Positions 49,630-63,256 of a stretch of 64,000 nucleotides of DNA are shown one piece after another; position 1 is the first letter of the stretch, and the number at the start of each line of letters is the position of its first letter. Source of the DNA: Carposina sasakii (lineage: Eukaryota; Arthropoda; Insecta; Lepidoptera; Carposinidae); the NCBI GenBank assembly GCA_014607495.2, contig CP053149.1, positions 10,490,120 through 10,554,119 of the forward strand. The letters run 5' to 3'. A program made the position numbers and the translations under genes. Below the pieces are notes generated by a model. It searched no databases. It saw only the letters and a list, made by a program, of their open reading frames with translations, and was not told the DNA's origin.

Positions 49630-51100
49630 CTTGTTGCAATTTTTCTTTGCCAATCATTATTTTGCAATCTGTCATTACCACATCCTTTTTAAAACCCGTC
49701 ACTTTCGTCTAACTAACGTTCATCCTCATCGCATAGACCTGCTGACATTTAGCTTTTTCGGCTATGCATCGCAAGGAAAAAACTTGATCCGTACATCCCA
49801 TACCCTTTCAAAATTCCGCTTGGCCATCCCACACCTTGGTATGGTGTGACCTATCGAGATACAATGAGAAAATTCAGTAATACCTTATCATATCATAATA
49901 TCAACCGAAACTGAGTATGTACGAAGAATTTTTAATGCAGACTAGGCGAAAGACGTAAATTTATGACGAGCTGAATAGAAATCTGTAGTTTTTTATATAT
50001 TTTAGTTCAATGCTGTGTATTGTAGACAAGAAAATTGATTGTTATAGATGATTCGGCGCCAATACCGAATACGAATAGTGAAAAAGATCCTCAATACCGA
50101 ATGCGATTTGAATGTTCGGCGCATCTCTAGTAAAAACTCACCGAATCCGACGCAGTGCAACGTACGGATGCGTAATGCCGATTGAATTGTGACGAACAAG
50201 ATACAGGCGCAGTGCAACGAAAGAACAACGTAATATCTCTTACTGTCACTCTCAACTGTTGATTCGCCTTTAGGTTTAAAGTTTCTCAACGCAAAATACT
50301 AAAAAAAGAATGCAGTATTTGTTGTTACTTATTTAAGATAAAACACAGGGTCGTTTGTTAAATTAAATTTAGTAATAAAATAATATTACTGCGTTTTTAA
50401 CAAGCAAATCCTTAGGTATTACTGTGTTATCTCTTAGGATTAGAAGGATTTTCATGATATTACTGCATATTTTATACTGAAATGAGGCTGATAATAGTAC
50501 TTAGGTAATCTATGTAATGCAACTGAAAAAGCAATTAATGTTAGTGTTTTATAGGAGATTGTTGTTTGAAATTTAGTTTGGTTACATTATGCGTACTAAA
50601 GTGATTATTTTTTGAGAATTATAATAGATTTGAATAGTAAAATCTGTTTACTAGTTTTTTAACCGACTTCAAAAAGAGAGGTTATCAATTCGTCTGTCTG
50701 ATTTTTTTTTTAATGTGTGTTACCTCAGAACTCCGTCGTTTATGAACCGATTTCAATTTTTTTTTATAGTTGGTCATGGTATACTTCCAGGTTAGTCCCA
50801 TATTCACCACATCAGGAACTGATGATGGGATCTTGGAGAAATCGGGGGCAATCCTCAAATATTGTAGGCACATGTAGTCTGTTTTTATACTTTTACTGAG
50901 CGTTTTGATCACCTACATATAAAACATAATATCTGGTGATGGAATCTCTAAGGAATCTAGGGATATCCTCAAATATAAAGGGCACGAGTAGTCCATTTTT
51001 AGATTTTTATAAAGAATTTTGGTCAGCTACACATAATATAAAGGAAATGAGGGTCTGATGATGGAGCTGCCGAAAAACAGATAGTGGAACTTTTTAGTAA
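49630..51100. other. Gene-free stretch
   Basis: Short ORFs only. 50040-50280 shares the 'gattcggcgcc/accgaata' motif with 52860-52900, so it is probably repeat-derived. Confidence 0.45.
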
Positions 51101-51104
51101 CAAA

Positions 51105-51170
51105 ATCCCCCTATGGCAGGGGGAGGCCTACGTCCAGTAGTGGACTGCAATAGGTTTATGAAGATGAAGA
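51105..51170 (+). mobile_element. Same repeat, fragment
   Basis: gggggaggcctacgtccagt ... gactgcaataggtttatgaa. Confidence 0.5.
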
Positions 51171-51365
51171 TAATTGTGTTAAGTCGTGTAATTATATGTT
51201 GCGTTAAGCCGTGTCCGAAGTAAGGTGGTTATAGAGGAAGAGGTAGACATGAGAATAACGAGATGACGGATAATAGGGATGAATGAAAGAAGATTACCTA
51301 CATATTGTACCGCCCCCAAATGATTGGGAACAGGACAGGAAGAAGGAGTGTAATTATATGTTGGT

Positions 51366-51505
51366 TAAATAAGAGTGTACATGGCTGTTGTGCTGCCAAA
51401 TCTCTTATATTCCTCCGAGGCGTGGTGTATGTACCGTCGCCACATACGCACTCTGGATCGATTCCACCTCAAGTGCCTCCGATCCAGCATGAACGCCAAT
51501 TTAGT
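51366..51505 (+). pseudogene. LINE reverse-transcriptase fragment
   Basis: The frame [20 protein letters not shown] ... [13 protein letters not shown] matches the region after the RT palm of many LINEs (LLYGsEtW...LerFH...LR). Short and isolated. Confidence 0.7.
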
Positions 51506-51832
51506 AATATCTAGGAGTAGAAGTGGTCGCCATGACCGAAATCGGTCAGAGGTCATCATTATCATCATCATCATATTGTCAGACGTAAAGTTTCGAAGCC
51601 TAGTCCTTTTTCTCTTTTGTCATGTGGCTTATTTAATCATTTGCTGGCATATAAACCTGACAATATTATGTCTCCTAAACTTCGTACACGGCTTAACGCA
51701 ATATATATTTGCCCTTTAGTAAAATTTTACTTTAGTAAGTTCGAGTTTTGGGAGGAAGTCGGTTTTTCGTTTTAAAAAATTATTATTTCTTTAATTTAGA
51801 GATATTAAAACGTCATTCTATGAAAACTTAGC

Positions 51833-52236
51833 TTTTTTTTTAGTTTATCCCGAAGGAAAGGCAAGGGGAACTAAGCCCATACAGCCTAATCATTGTTTAG
51901 TAAAATGTATTCTGAATTTATGATGAATGACAATGATGATGAGTGGAAACGTCGGAAAAATCCTCAAGAACGAGTTTAAAATTAGTAAAAATCTAAAATA
52001 ATTGCAGAAACAACTTACATGAGCCCATGAAGAGATCGTATTCCGACTAAAGTTTTACTCAGCTTACCTGCATATAAAACCATGCACACGCACTAGATTC
52101 ACATAACAAGTAAACAAAATATTACTTATCTACCAAAAAACATCACTTTACGGACACATGCAAGCCATTTACAAATAAATTTTGATTTTCACAAGAATAT
52201 TACACCCGCTCCCTTCCAGATTTTCCCGCCGAATCC
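51833..52236 (-). mobile_element. Family P retroposon, copy L, full length with target-site duplication
   Basis: A complete 404-bp copy flanked by GAAAACTTAGC (51822-51832 and 52237-52247). It defines the 5' end as GGATTCGGCGGGAAAA. No gene was recognised beside it. Confidence 0.85.
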
Positions 52237-52259
52237 GAAAACTTAGCAGTCAATATGTC

Positions 52260-52985
52260 GTAAAGACAATCAAAACGTCATATGTTTGGTTTTTAAACAA
52301 AAAAACCCGCAAAAGGTTTACAACCTTCCATTTTTATACAAATTTCCATGTTCCAGTTACAATCTGTTTTTAAGGATGTTATGTTTGAATAGACACAGTA
52401 AAATTATATCTTTTCCGAAAAAACATTTAACTTTTTACATAGCACTACAAAAAAAAAGTTTTTTGTGTTTCCTGAAATAGGGTATTTAAACATACGACAT
52501 TTTGATATGACATGGACGATAACCGATTGGGTAGGAACCCAAGCAACTGTGCCCTCATTCACTGTCTTTCTATTTAATCTGCGAGCTTTGAGAACCATGC
52601 CACAGCCTACAGGTAGAACAAGAGAATCGACTAATTCCTCCATGTCCATATCAGTGGGGACACTCTTAACAATGCCCATACGGGTGATATTATATGTAGG
52701 AATTGTAGCAGTATACCTACTTGTGAAGAGTCATCCAAGACGTACGTAGGCAGACCAAACAGGTGACGTACTAATGGAAGGTCTAGTTAAGAGCACCCTA
52801 AACTGAGACCGTTATGTATGAAGAATTCTGTAGTCTCGTTAGTGTTGCCGAGAAAATAGAAAAATTTGAACCGAATATATTCGGCGCCAAAACCGAATAA
52901 TCAGTAACGATCAGACCTATATCGTTGGAAACTTTGATTATATAAATTCTCAGATTGAGGCTTACGTCAACCAATACTTATTGTT
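52260..52985. other. Gene-free stretch
   Basis: ORFs on both strands up to 94 aa without recognisable similarity. 52860-52905 has 'gaatatattcggcgccaaaa', a partial palindrome. Confidence 0.4.
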
Positions 52986-52988
52986 ATA

Positions 52989-53195
52989 AGGGCTTGTACA
53001 CAAAACTGCGATGCGAATTCGCAACGCAGAAAGTTGTGACACGAATTGCTGCGATGCGATTTCGTGCGGCAAGGCGTCCAATCGAAAAGGCGCGCCTAGG
53101 CGATGCGAATCAATTCGCAAGTTCTTGCGACATGACGTGCGAACTCATAGGGTTTTGCGATGTGACGTCGCATCGCAGTTTTGTGTACAAGCCCT
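52989..53195. mobile_element. MITE with ~28-bp inverted ends, 207 bp
   Basis: agggcttgtacacaaaactg ... cagttttgtgtacaagccct, with many 'gcgatgcga' motifs inside. Arginine-rich ORFs here are artefacts of the repeat. Confidence 0.8.
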
Positions 53196-53565
53196 AACCT
53201 CAGTCAGAGGATTTCATGTTTTGGTAGATAGGTATAATCATAAATAACATTTTTTGATCCATTACCTTGATATTCACTGCAGCGGTGTTGTACATTGGAC
53301 GGAGTATCCGCGCAGGGTTATTTTAGGATAGTTTGCGGTTTCCTGTGCTGACCACGACGATGCGTCGGCCTTCGCTGCCGTGTTCCATCATTCACTTTGA
53401 AAATAAAATAGATAGCTCTTCTTACGTATGATTTGATAATGTAGGTATCTTAGTTTCTTTACTCTGAGAGGTACCTTTGCGATCTCGTACAATAGCATTA
53501 TTTTACCTACAGTACAAAAACAAATTATGTATGTACTGTACTTACTTAATTTAAACTACTAATAA

Positions 53566-53772
53566 GTATTATAAACGCGAAAGTAAGTATGAATGGATGG
53601 ATGGATGTTTGTTATTTTTTCACGTAAAAACGGCTGGAGCGATTTTAATAAAATTGGGTATGGAGTTTTCTGACACCCTGGATTAACGCATAGGTTTCTT
53701 TTTATCCCGGATAATTACGACAATTTGTTTTTTCTGCAGTTCACGCGGACAAAGTCGCGGGCGGCCACTAGT
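53566..53772. mobile_element. Lepidopteran dispersed repeat
   Basis: tattataaacgcgaaagtaa, (GGAT)n microsatellite, cggctggagcgattttaata, ending cgcggacaaagtcgcgggcg. Confidence 0.6.
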
Positions 53773-53774
53773 AA

Positions 53775-54010
53775 CAAGTGATGGCCTTTCAGTTGAAAGA
53801 CGTGAGTTCGATCCCAGTCGCGGGCAGTACCACTAAATTTATTTAATTATAAAATAAAATTATTACTATACTTACCAGAGTAGGGTTGGCGTCAGGCAGA
53901 TAGCCGGCCGTAAAATAAATGCCAAATCTTTAGCAATGTGAGTTTCGAAAGAAATTGCGCGAACCCATAAATTAATGGGATAAGGGCAGAGGAAGATGAT
54001 GATAATGTTT
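53775..54010 (+). mobile_element. SINE-like element
   Basis: tRNA-like box B gtgagttcgatcccagtcgc, ending in gggcagaggaagatgatgat, a usual lepidopteran SINE tail. Confidence 0.5.
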
Positions 54011-54094
54011 CCTACCTAGGTAAATAATCCCGAAAGTAACTTATGGATGCTGTAGGAAGGTAGTTATTTCCACTACTCGTACTAGTTTGTGCAT

Positions 54095-54158
54095 ACGGGC
54101 AAAGACAATTATAATACTATAATTGTCTTATTAATTATAATACTATAATTGTCTTTGA
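54095..54158. repeat. Double palindrome of an AT-rich 27-mer
   Basis: gacaattataatactataat is present twice and each copy is nearly self-complementary (aagacaattata / tataattgtctt). Could form hairpins or a cruciform. Confidence 0.6.
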
Positions 54159-54900
54159 TACGGGTTACGCAGTGCTACATTTATAAAGAATGGACAGAGT
54201 TTACATCTCTCGTGCATATCCTACTGAGTTACTCGCGTGAAGTCGACTGGAAATCATTTAGAGGCTCTACTCGTGTGGTCCCGTCGATCTTACCTACTGA
54301 CGGTATCGTCAGTATTGTGTTACATGTGCATATTTATAGTCATAGTAATTGTAGGTATTAAGGGATTTTTTATGATGTTGGTGCTCTACCTTGTTGCCTT
54401 CCCGTTTTGGAACAATACGTTTCGTTTGATGATTCCCCACCTTGGTAGAAACTTAGAAAGTTACCGAAGTCGTTCCGCTATCTTCGTCTCGGCCTGCCTT
54501 TACGCCGAAATCCGTCCTATGGAACCCAGTCGGTCGGATCTTCGTCTACCTGTTTGGGTGCAACGAATAACTGACTGGCCCAGTTCTACATTAAATTATT
54601 GGTGGTCTATTCGCCCACATCAGCTATGCCAGCTGGCACCCAAACTAGTTAAGATGCGCAACACAGTGTACCTACGTACCGACAATCGAAGGCTTTATTT
54701 GCCAATGTAACAATTTTTTTGCTATCCTATTGATATTGCAACATAAGTAGGTACTCGTACCTACCTAAGGCCTATGTAGTAGAGTTGAGAAAATTACTCA
54801 ATAACGGTACATTATTGGGCTTGACTACCACCATCATGTACGTACCTTATATAAATTTATACCTACTCATAACTTCTAAATATGGTCTACCATATTACTA

Positions 54901-55089
54901 GCCCCCTGATTACGTAAAAGCAATAACAAAGCCGAAGCAAAGCGATAGCGTAAATTGTACAATATTCGCCTTGAAATGTCAAAGTTCCTTTGAAATTCAT
55001 TTTACGTAATATGAATTTGACAAGCAATCAGCGATTTTTGTACAATTTTCGCTATCGCTTTGCTTTTGCTAGTTAGGTAATAAGGGGGC
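54901..55089. mobile_element. Palindromic MITE, 189 bp
   Basis: gccccctgattac ... aagcaaagcgatagcg / cgctatcgctttgctttt ... gtaataagggggc. Confidence 0.75.
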
Positions 55090-55311
55090 AGGTACCCTTT
55101 TCTACGTGCTTTACATCCCGCTTTCCCTTACCGCAGACGCTGTTCAACAACGTCTTAACCACAAAAATTTCATCACTAAAATAGCCCGCATTATAAGAAA
55201 ACATAATGAAATCTCATAAACTTACTAAGTTATAAACCATTGTTGTGGTATTGTGATTTAGTGAGACGACGATGTCATCACAGGTTATTTTTAAAGAATG
55301 ATATCCAACTA

Positions 55312-55550
55312 GACGGCCGAAAGGTGTAGTAGGTAGTGACCCTGCCTGCGACGCCATAGGTCCTGGGTTCGAATCCCGGTAGGTGCAAACATTGATATGA
55401 TGAATAACGATGTTTGTTTCCGAGTCATGGATGTTTCTATACTTATCTATGTATTCATATACCGTTACTTAGTACCCACGACACAAGACCTTATGGATCT
55501 TAATGTGAGACTAAGTTCATGTGTTGTGAAGTGTGAAAATAAAACTTGAA
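55312..55550 (+). mobile_element. tRNA-derived SINE
   Basis: Same family as 34822: box B gggttcgaatcccggtaggt, body gagtcatggatgtttc, 3' end gtgaaaataaaactt. Confidence 0.75.
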
Positions 55551-56339
55551 CCTAGAGTGGGTTCTACAGGTACTTCTACCCCAAAACTAAATTTAATACC
55601 TACTGGCACCAACTACGCCTAAACCTCGGATAAATTTATATCCGGTGGCGGTAGGCTCGTTGTTTACTAACTTTTGTGATTTTCACATTTCTTCCCAATC
55701 TACAAACATTGCCAATGTTCGTCGGCATCTTCTACTCCACTCTGGTACCGTGCCTTCCGCATCCTCTGCCTACCGACCACGATAGCGGTTATGTTGTCTC
55801 TCTCTACTTCATGTTGAAAGTTGTACTACTTACTCATAGTTATGGCAGGTAGGCGTAGAGAAAATAAAAATAAGGTTCCTTGTTTTATTTCTCTAAATTG
55901 TACCTATAGATATTCTAAGAATGTCTCGTATTCTAATGCGTAGTAAGTTAGTAACATAAAGTAACTTAGATCCAGCATCAACAGCATAATAATAATCGAG
56001 TCTTTATAAAGTTTAAATTTTATACCTTACTCAGTTTGAATATCGAGGGTTATTGTATTGACAGGGACAATGGTCTGTCACGATGTGTCACGCTGCTTTG
56101 TTTGCCATATTTAAATGACAAGCAATGCGACACTCATGCGCAAGTACAATTTCGATGTGAGAGCCATTTTTTGACAATTCAATAAACGCCTCTCGAAATC
56201 TCAATATGTAGCATCTCATTACTGTTGGGGTCGCAAAATTAATTTTAAAAGTTTTCTGTGATCGTGTTTAAACACTTAACTAAGGGTGGAATCCTAATGT
56301 AGGTAACTAGGGCGTTTGATATGTAAGTATAAATTTATA
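55550..56339. other. Gene-free stretch
   Basis: I see nothing identifiable. Confidence 0.4.
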
Positions 56340-56788
56340 CAGGGTGTTTGTGACAGCCAGGCAAATATTGATACCATGACTTCAGACCATGATTCTGAGG
56401 TGGAAAATACTGAAAATTTTCGCAGGAAAATTCCAAAATTTTCCGAGATTTTTTTCATATATTCAGGAAAAAATGTTAAGGTCTTTTGATTATTCGTTTG
56501 ATTCAGTATTTAGATAATTTATTAAAATAAAAAAAGTTGCCCTCAAAAAAGTTCAAGTAACCCTAATGGAGAATCACAAGCGATCCAAAATCAGCAATTT
56601 GTCACAGTAACCAATAAGCCCCATTTAATTAGTCACAGGATCGCCCGATACAATTGACGCAGAGAGCAAATATTACTGATAATCAAATAAAAAATACATT
56701 TCCTGAGAGTAATAATACTGTTGTATAACTCAACACAATAGTACTTGTTCAGCATTTCAGTATGTGCCTGGCTGTCACCCACACCCTG
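56340..56788. mobile_element. TIR element, 449 bp, TA target (Tc1/mariner-like)
   Basis: Termini CAGGGTGTTTGTGACAGCCA and its inverse TGGCTGTCACCCACACCCTG are flanked by TA. No transposase. The partial copy at 8965-9271 supports the right boundary. Confidence 0.8.
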
Positions 56789-57194
56789 TATAAAGCTGTA
56801 TATGCAATAGGTACTGTAAAAAAAATGAATTTAAATTGCCGAAGACTCTATTATAGCCCTTCCAAATACTAATCAATTACCAAACATTTAACACATGACC
56901 GTTGATTACGCCGTCGTTTAAAACTGAGGATGTCTCAGAGCACTATTAGGAGACGCGTGCCGAGACATAATCAGGCGATCTCATAAATAAATAGTGAGCT
57001 TTGTGTAGAAAAACAAAAGGGGGTTAAGTTATTAGTAGTAGAGAGGGCACGCGTGCCGGCTCGCGGGTGTGGGGCCTCTATGGCGGAAGGTCGCAGAGGA
57101 GGTGTTATAATAGGTACCTAATATTAATCTCTAAAGGTTGTGATCGTGTGGTGTCGGCAGAATAGAATAGCACCACCCCATGTCCGTCCGTGGG

Positions 57195-57325
57195 TATCGT
57201 AAGGCAATTAAAGGTTTCCGGGAGGTGGTTGCAACGGCTCCCGTATTGACAACATAGTCCGAAAATCAGACTGCCGCATGCCGCCCGCCCAGCTAACGCG
57301 ACAGTGCCAGCGTGGTGACTACGGA
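57195..57325 (+). mobile_element. Same repeat, 5' part
   Basis: cgtaaggcaattaaaggttt ... gttgcaacggctcccgtatt ... agcgtggtgactacggac. Confidence 0.5.
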
Positions 57326-59084
57326 CAAAACACCACTTCGCAGTAGCCTTATGGAAATTAGTTATTGCGTTTCCCCGTTGTGCTTCCTTCATGGAAGCCT
57401 CCGCCTCCCTGATCTGACCCGGCTCTGGAAGATAAATTGCTTTTTGAGACACACATAAGAAATCGTATACGGTAAGTCAGTAACGTATTTTAATATGTAC
57501 TTCTTATATGTTAAGTAATTGTAAAATACTACTTGTGTTGTCAAACTATGAACGTGCCTTTAGTTTATGACAAGAAAGCTCATATTCGGTAGCAACTTTA
57601 ATATAATTTCTGTCAAATGGAAACGAAAGGGTAAACGTAATGGAAGGACCGTTTCCATAAATCTCAGTAAAATTGTCTTGTATGTAATAAAACTACTTCC
57701 AATGATTTAATGTGACGCAGACGAGGGCCAACTGCTCCAGTTGCCGGCAATTTACGATCGGCAGGAACACGGTAAATACATTTGTTAATAGACACATTAG
57801 CCGTTGAACGCTTTGTCTGCGCCTGCGCATGCTCTTAATTGCCGCCATGTTGCGCTACAGATTGTTAAGGCGACAATATTGTACGTTGTTAGCTTTATTT
57901 ACAAGCACCTAATTGCTATTGCTATTCGTCTGTCCGTTGAGAAACCAAGGATATTCATTTTACTTTATACAGCAGTATCTCTATCTAATATTTTTGGACC
58001 AGGTGGCTAGGTAACTACCATCTGCGTGGATTAGAAAAATACTAAATAATAAACTAAGTACAATACTTTTTAGTTAGGGCTGTTTTCCCGGCATAACAAA
58101 TAGTGTGATGTCAATTCCTATTATTATTTTGCCGATAGGCCATTTTGAACATGTACGTTTCAACTATGTTCACATAGCTTGTAGTGCATTCAAGTCAATC
58201 AACTTACCTACCTATATGTATAACATTGAGGTAATATTCTGTTAATGGTAACGTCATTGATTACCAATTTATAGGCCTCACATACGTAGGTTGCCGCCTG
58301 TACGAGTATACACTCGTATTTAAAATTTTATTGAGAGAATGTCATTGTTTCGTTTCAACGTGATTTATAAAAAATATAATTTGCATACAAATGCGACGAT
58401 GACTAAATGTGAACCAGTCATCGTTGGCGAAATCATGTCCTCGTCACGTCTCCCAGTGCGGACGCGGTACTCCCGTCCTAATTAATTTACTTTCTAAACC
58501 CACCATGCCTGTCATGGTGCATTGAAACGTATTGAAAAATAAACTCCAAACTAAAACAATGCGTGTGCAATTAGCATAATGGCAACCATTTGTATTGTTT
58601 TAGTTTACTGTGCAGTGAGTGTGTCGCTAACGAGCTTTAAGTGGCGCGTGCGCTCCCTCCCGCAGCTCTTTATGTTCCCTCCCTCGTGCTACTCCATACT
58701 AACGAAGTTTTTTGATCTTCAATCCACAATTTAAAACGATCCGTATCGCGATTATCCCTTTAACAGAACAAATTCCACATTCTTCCATTAAAAGCTCAAC
58801 AAAACTTTATTGTAGACGTCGCAATGTCTGCAAAGACTCGGCATGTAGAACAGTACGGTAGAATGCACTCGATTGAGACTGAGATAACAAGCTTGAAGCT
58901 TTCATTGAGTGTCCAGTTTTATAAAAGGAGGTTTTAAATGTATAAGAATGGTGGACGTCGATAGGAGAGCAGTGAGCGGGCAGACCACCGGCGAGGCGGC
59001 GCTTTGCCCGCTCAACCGTGCGTGTTGTGTTGATGCGCTCTACGAGAGCTCTAAAAGTACTTATTGGATATAATGTAATTGGTT

Positions 59085-59170
59085 ATATGATGATGATCTC
59101 CGACCGATATTTCGGCCAAGGCGACCAATCTCTACGGAGATTGGTCAGGTATGCAGGAGATATTATAGTG
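59085..59170. repeat. Hairpin repeat with 'ctccgaccgatatttcggcc'
   Basis: The hairpin ccaatctctacggagattgg (59123-59142) lies inside a short module that looks like a lepidopteran dispersed repeat. Confidence 0.4.
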
Positions 59171-62100
59171 CATAATTGGTTATATATATTTATTATAACA
59201 ATCATTATAATGACTTGAGCCTGATCTAGAACGAATACCTATTATTTGGTTGTGAATCCTTAAAATATGCTCTACATTAAATTTGTATGCAATTATAAAT
59301 TATCTTCTATCATTGATTATAATAATTAATTACCTATCTTAAAAGTAGCTAGTACCTACCTACTTAGTCTATGTCCAAAGAAGAATGCCGTACATTCTGT
59401 AAATTACAGAACCTATTGCTTAACTCTCAGCGATACCTGTGCAACAATAAAATGCAAGCACACTATCCCTATATGTCTTCAAAACTGGAACAACTATATT
59501 GTCAGGGGACCATTCATCTCGCTGCTATTGAATATCAATCAATACTTGTCTGAAGATCTCTTGTTCACGCATACTTTAACTAACAACAAACAACGCTTCT
59601 GCTGCGCATCGCACCTCGCTGCCTCCATCCCGCACCCTTACTGACGCAACAGCAAACCTACCCGCATACAAATAAAGTCACAACTCGAAACTACTCGCAG
59701 AATCGAAGGCGGCATATCATAACACAAGGTAATGTTATTCTTACTTAATCTTTTGTACAAGTTCAAGTTTTTATAACAACTTTTATTGAAATGTTTGGCT
59801 CTTTATTAGTGATACGATAAAAGAAGTTTCAACTTAGAAATGCATTCATAGTGGATGCTCTTTGGAAATTGAATTGAGATACTGAAGAAACTATTCCTTT
59901 ATTCGCGTTAATCTTATTTCTTTTTCGTTTGTCCCTTGAGTTAAGTAGGTAGGAGAGCGGACTCTACTTACATGTAGCATACAACTCAAATATTAATCAA
60001 TTGTTGCAAAAAGGTTTAGTATTGTTTTTATTTAATTTCATTAGTAGGTACTTAGGCGGTAAAATAAGAACAGGCAGCTGGGTTAGCAAATAAAAACTTT
60101 AAATCATAGGTGAGTAGGATTATCATAATTATAAAGTTACAGTAAGAATTAAGTACAACTTTTATAGTACTTTAGTAGGTAATGCAGAATTTTAGATACT
60201 TACTCATACAAGAGTCCTTTCTCACACATGGCTAAGATTTTTGTGATAACTAGCTTGTAATGATGTTACTTATTTCGTTCAACACTATGATTGCTGTGCT
60301 GCGAGCAATCAGAGCCGGCTGCCTGTTTACGCTCAACTTTGGGCAATATGAAACGTGATGGCCCCACAGGCCGCCCAGTCACGTCCGCACCACGATAAGC
60401 TTCTGTTATTTGCAGGAATACACAAATTACCCGTAATGACAATGCCAGCGGAAATTGCTCCGAGCTGTATTTTCTTTTTAAATTGAAATCGGTTTTTGTT
60501 TTATTTTTATCCGATTTAAAACTATCAACTTATCAAAACGTGATTCGGAGAAACTGATAGATCTGTGGATACTTACATGGTAGAGATGTTTTTTACCTAA
60601 TGGTATTTATTAATGTAAGTGAAGGATTATCTGACTACTCATTATTTCATTATTTGCCTACCAAGGTTTATATATTTAGATTTGCTTCAACTGCTCTAGG
60701 CCATGTTCTGTCTAATGATATCGGTTTTTATTTTAATTGCTTACATACGCTTTTAATAAACTTTATTACACATAATCTAAAAGAGAAACAACAGCAGTCC
60801 AAATTACTAAACCGTAAAAAAATGTCCGGAAACGAACGTTTTATCTTCCAAAAAACTTAATTATAGTCGTCATATGTTTACATTTTAATAACGAGTTAAC
60901 AGAGTCATTAAAGATCGTTTAACCCGTAGCATACTGCTCGTCCGCACTGGGGCCTGTAGGATCCGGGCGTGTCGGCGGCGCGGGTGGAAGGGTCCTAAGG
61001 TCTAAGGGGCCGCTGCACCTCACTATATCATCATATCGGTCACGCGCGCCTCACTCCAGTTTTATCCCTCTATAAAATAGCGCAACGACAGGAAGGGTTG
61101 GATTTTAATTACGATATTTTTCTATTATTTTCTCCGCTGTCTTAGTTTCGGGGCAAGGGTCGTGAGATGTAATAAATTTCGCTTTTTATGAGGTCACGGC
61201 TAACCCTCTTGGTAGCGTTTATCGCACATCTGGTGGAAATGAGATGGCTATTGTTGCCTCCGAATTGATGCTTAATGTTTTTCCAAATTACGCTAAACTT
61301 GCCAGCAGCATAGAAAAGTAAATACATAAGTACTTACATATATACACATGGCTATGTTCCCAAAATTGAATAGCCAGACCTGCAGGTTCGTAAAGGAAAT
61401 CCTACAGTAACGTTTTGCTAAACGGGCTAGCGGACTCAGATGCAGCGGGCATAGTGACAAGACTAGCTCGTCACCTGAGAGAACACCCCTGAGTTCCTGA
61501 TTCGACTTTTACGACATGTCGGGAAGGAGATGCAGCTGATAAATGTGTCTATTCTAGTGAAGCCCTGCATCAGTAGGTACAGCATAAATAAATAAATATG
61601 TAAGAGTACTTACCTATAAGGAAAAATAAATGTTTTTGCTATAGTTTTATGTTCACCTTCTACTTGGAGTTATCCTAATAAGTACGAGTATTATTCAGGT
61701 AGGGATCTAGACTATGCTGTCCGATTGAAAGCTGAAGCAGCTATAACCGCTATGTTTACACAAAATGTCCATTCGAGAAATTTAACAGTGGCATAATAGG
61801 TAATCAAACCGAGTCTGCGTAGACATTCTCGGCGTCTAAATAAATTACCCATACAGAAATCAGTGTTCACATTTTTTATGGCAAAAAATAATTTAACTGA
61901 CAGTACCGACATATTAATTATACCTAATCAATAACACGTTGAATGATGCGTGTACGATTGAGCGAGTACACGGGTAGATGTCACATGAGACCATGTCACT
62001 CGGATCAGCTCCGCGGTGCACGAAATTCGAACCCCGCTTTACATTTTCAACCGATTGCGCACGAGAAGCGTGAGCTCGTGTAATGTTATTGATCGTCTAG

Positions 62101-63144
62101 CTAGCGAGATATGCCCTGTCTATTATTCAATAAAAAAACTAGCAAATAAAAGGGTTAATTCTCCTTATTTAACGGAGCGTTACCTTTGTGATACGGTGTC
62201 GAATTGTATCGATGGTACATTATTGTTACAAACTACAAATTATAATTATTAGTACTTAACTTGATGTCGTATTTTATTTATACAGTGCTGCAAAAAAAAT
62301 TCAAACCTTTATTTATGTGCAAGTTTACGTAACCGCACGGCTACGGGAATAGCCACTCGCGTCTTAGTCGCTGCATAGTCATTCATTGAGATACAGCTCT
62401 ATCAGGAGTTAGGACTAAAGAAATCAGGGATTTTTTTCAGTTTTTGTCATCCCATTTAAATTTTTAACAAAATTATCGGTGCTATACATAACCATATTTC
62501 ATTTTGGGTATTAAAATAAGCGGTAATCGTGTACGATATGCAAACAGCGCGATAGTTCGAAAGGATTGCTGTGTAGGGGCGTTAGCGTATGAATAATTAT
62601 AATTCGTTAGTTGCGAGAATGGATTTGTGTACTTAAGCGATTAAAGATATTTGAATACGGCTTTACAGCGATAGGTGTAAGTGGGAGCTCCATAGGCAAA
62701 TACAGATGTTCGCACTCCCGTGGCTAGGCCGGCTTGCGCGGCATCGACCCGACTACCCTAGCCAGATTAAGACTAATGGAATGAACAAATTGTGCGATAT
62801 GGAAATAAATATTTAAATACGACTGAATGCGCAAAATGTTTATTTAGCTTCCAGCAGTTAACGTTTATTTTGTAAATCTAACACTATCATCTATCCATGT
62901 TAAAATTTAAGAGATGCTATTTCTAAGTGATGAGGCCGGCTAGTAAAAATCAATAGAGTGTAGACTATACTTTAGTATAGGTAGGTAGTACAAGTAATAA
63001 AAACTAACCGTGTTATTGCAACTTGTCCTGTGCTGATTGATGCAGGAATACATCAGCTGCATCTGCTTCCGTAAATGTCGTAAGAGTCAAATAAGGAACA
63101 CGGGCATTTCTCATGCGATGAGCTAGTTATTAGCAGTACATCTT

Positions 63145-63256
63145 AACTATACCCTCAAAATTGGTCAGAAGTGGCACCATGTGGTCCTATCGGCTCTTGG
63201 TGCTCTGCATACACCGTAAGGGATAAAGGCGTGATTATATGTATGTATGTATGTTA
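63145..63256 (+). mobile_element. Same repeat
   Basis: attggtcagaagtggcacca ... gtaagggataaaggcgtgat. Confidence 0.6.

Larger units (their letters stand above)
56789..63144. other. Gene-free, repeat-poor stretch
   Basis: The longest stretch with few dispersed repeats (apart from 57195-57325 and 59085-59170). Balanced-GC islands at about 57720-57860, 58380-58510, 58560-58700, 60300-60470 and 60900-61080 have no ORF and could be regulatory sequence of a gene beyond the window. No exon was found. Confidence 0.4.

Noticed and set aside
51822..52247. A host gene beside family P copy L
   Set aside because: No exon or long ORF with recognisable similarity was found within 2 kb, so L does not fit the gene-start pattern.
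52955..53247. Arg/Cys-rich ORFs of about 80 aa
   Set aside because: They translate the MITE at 52989-53195.
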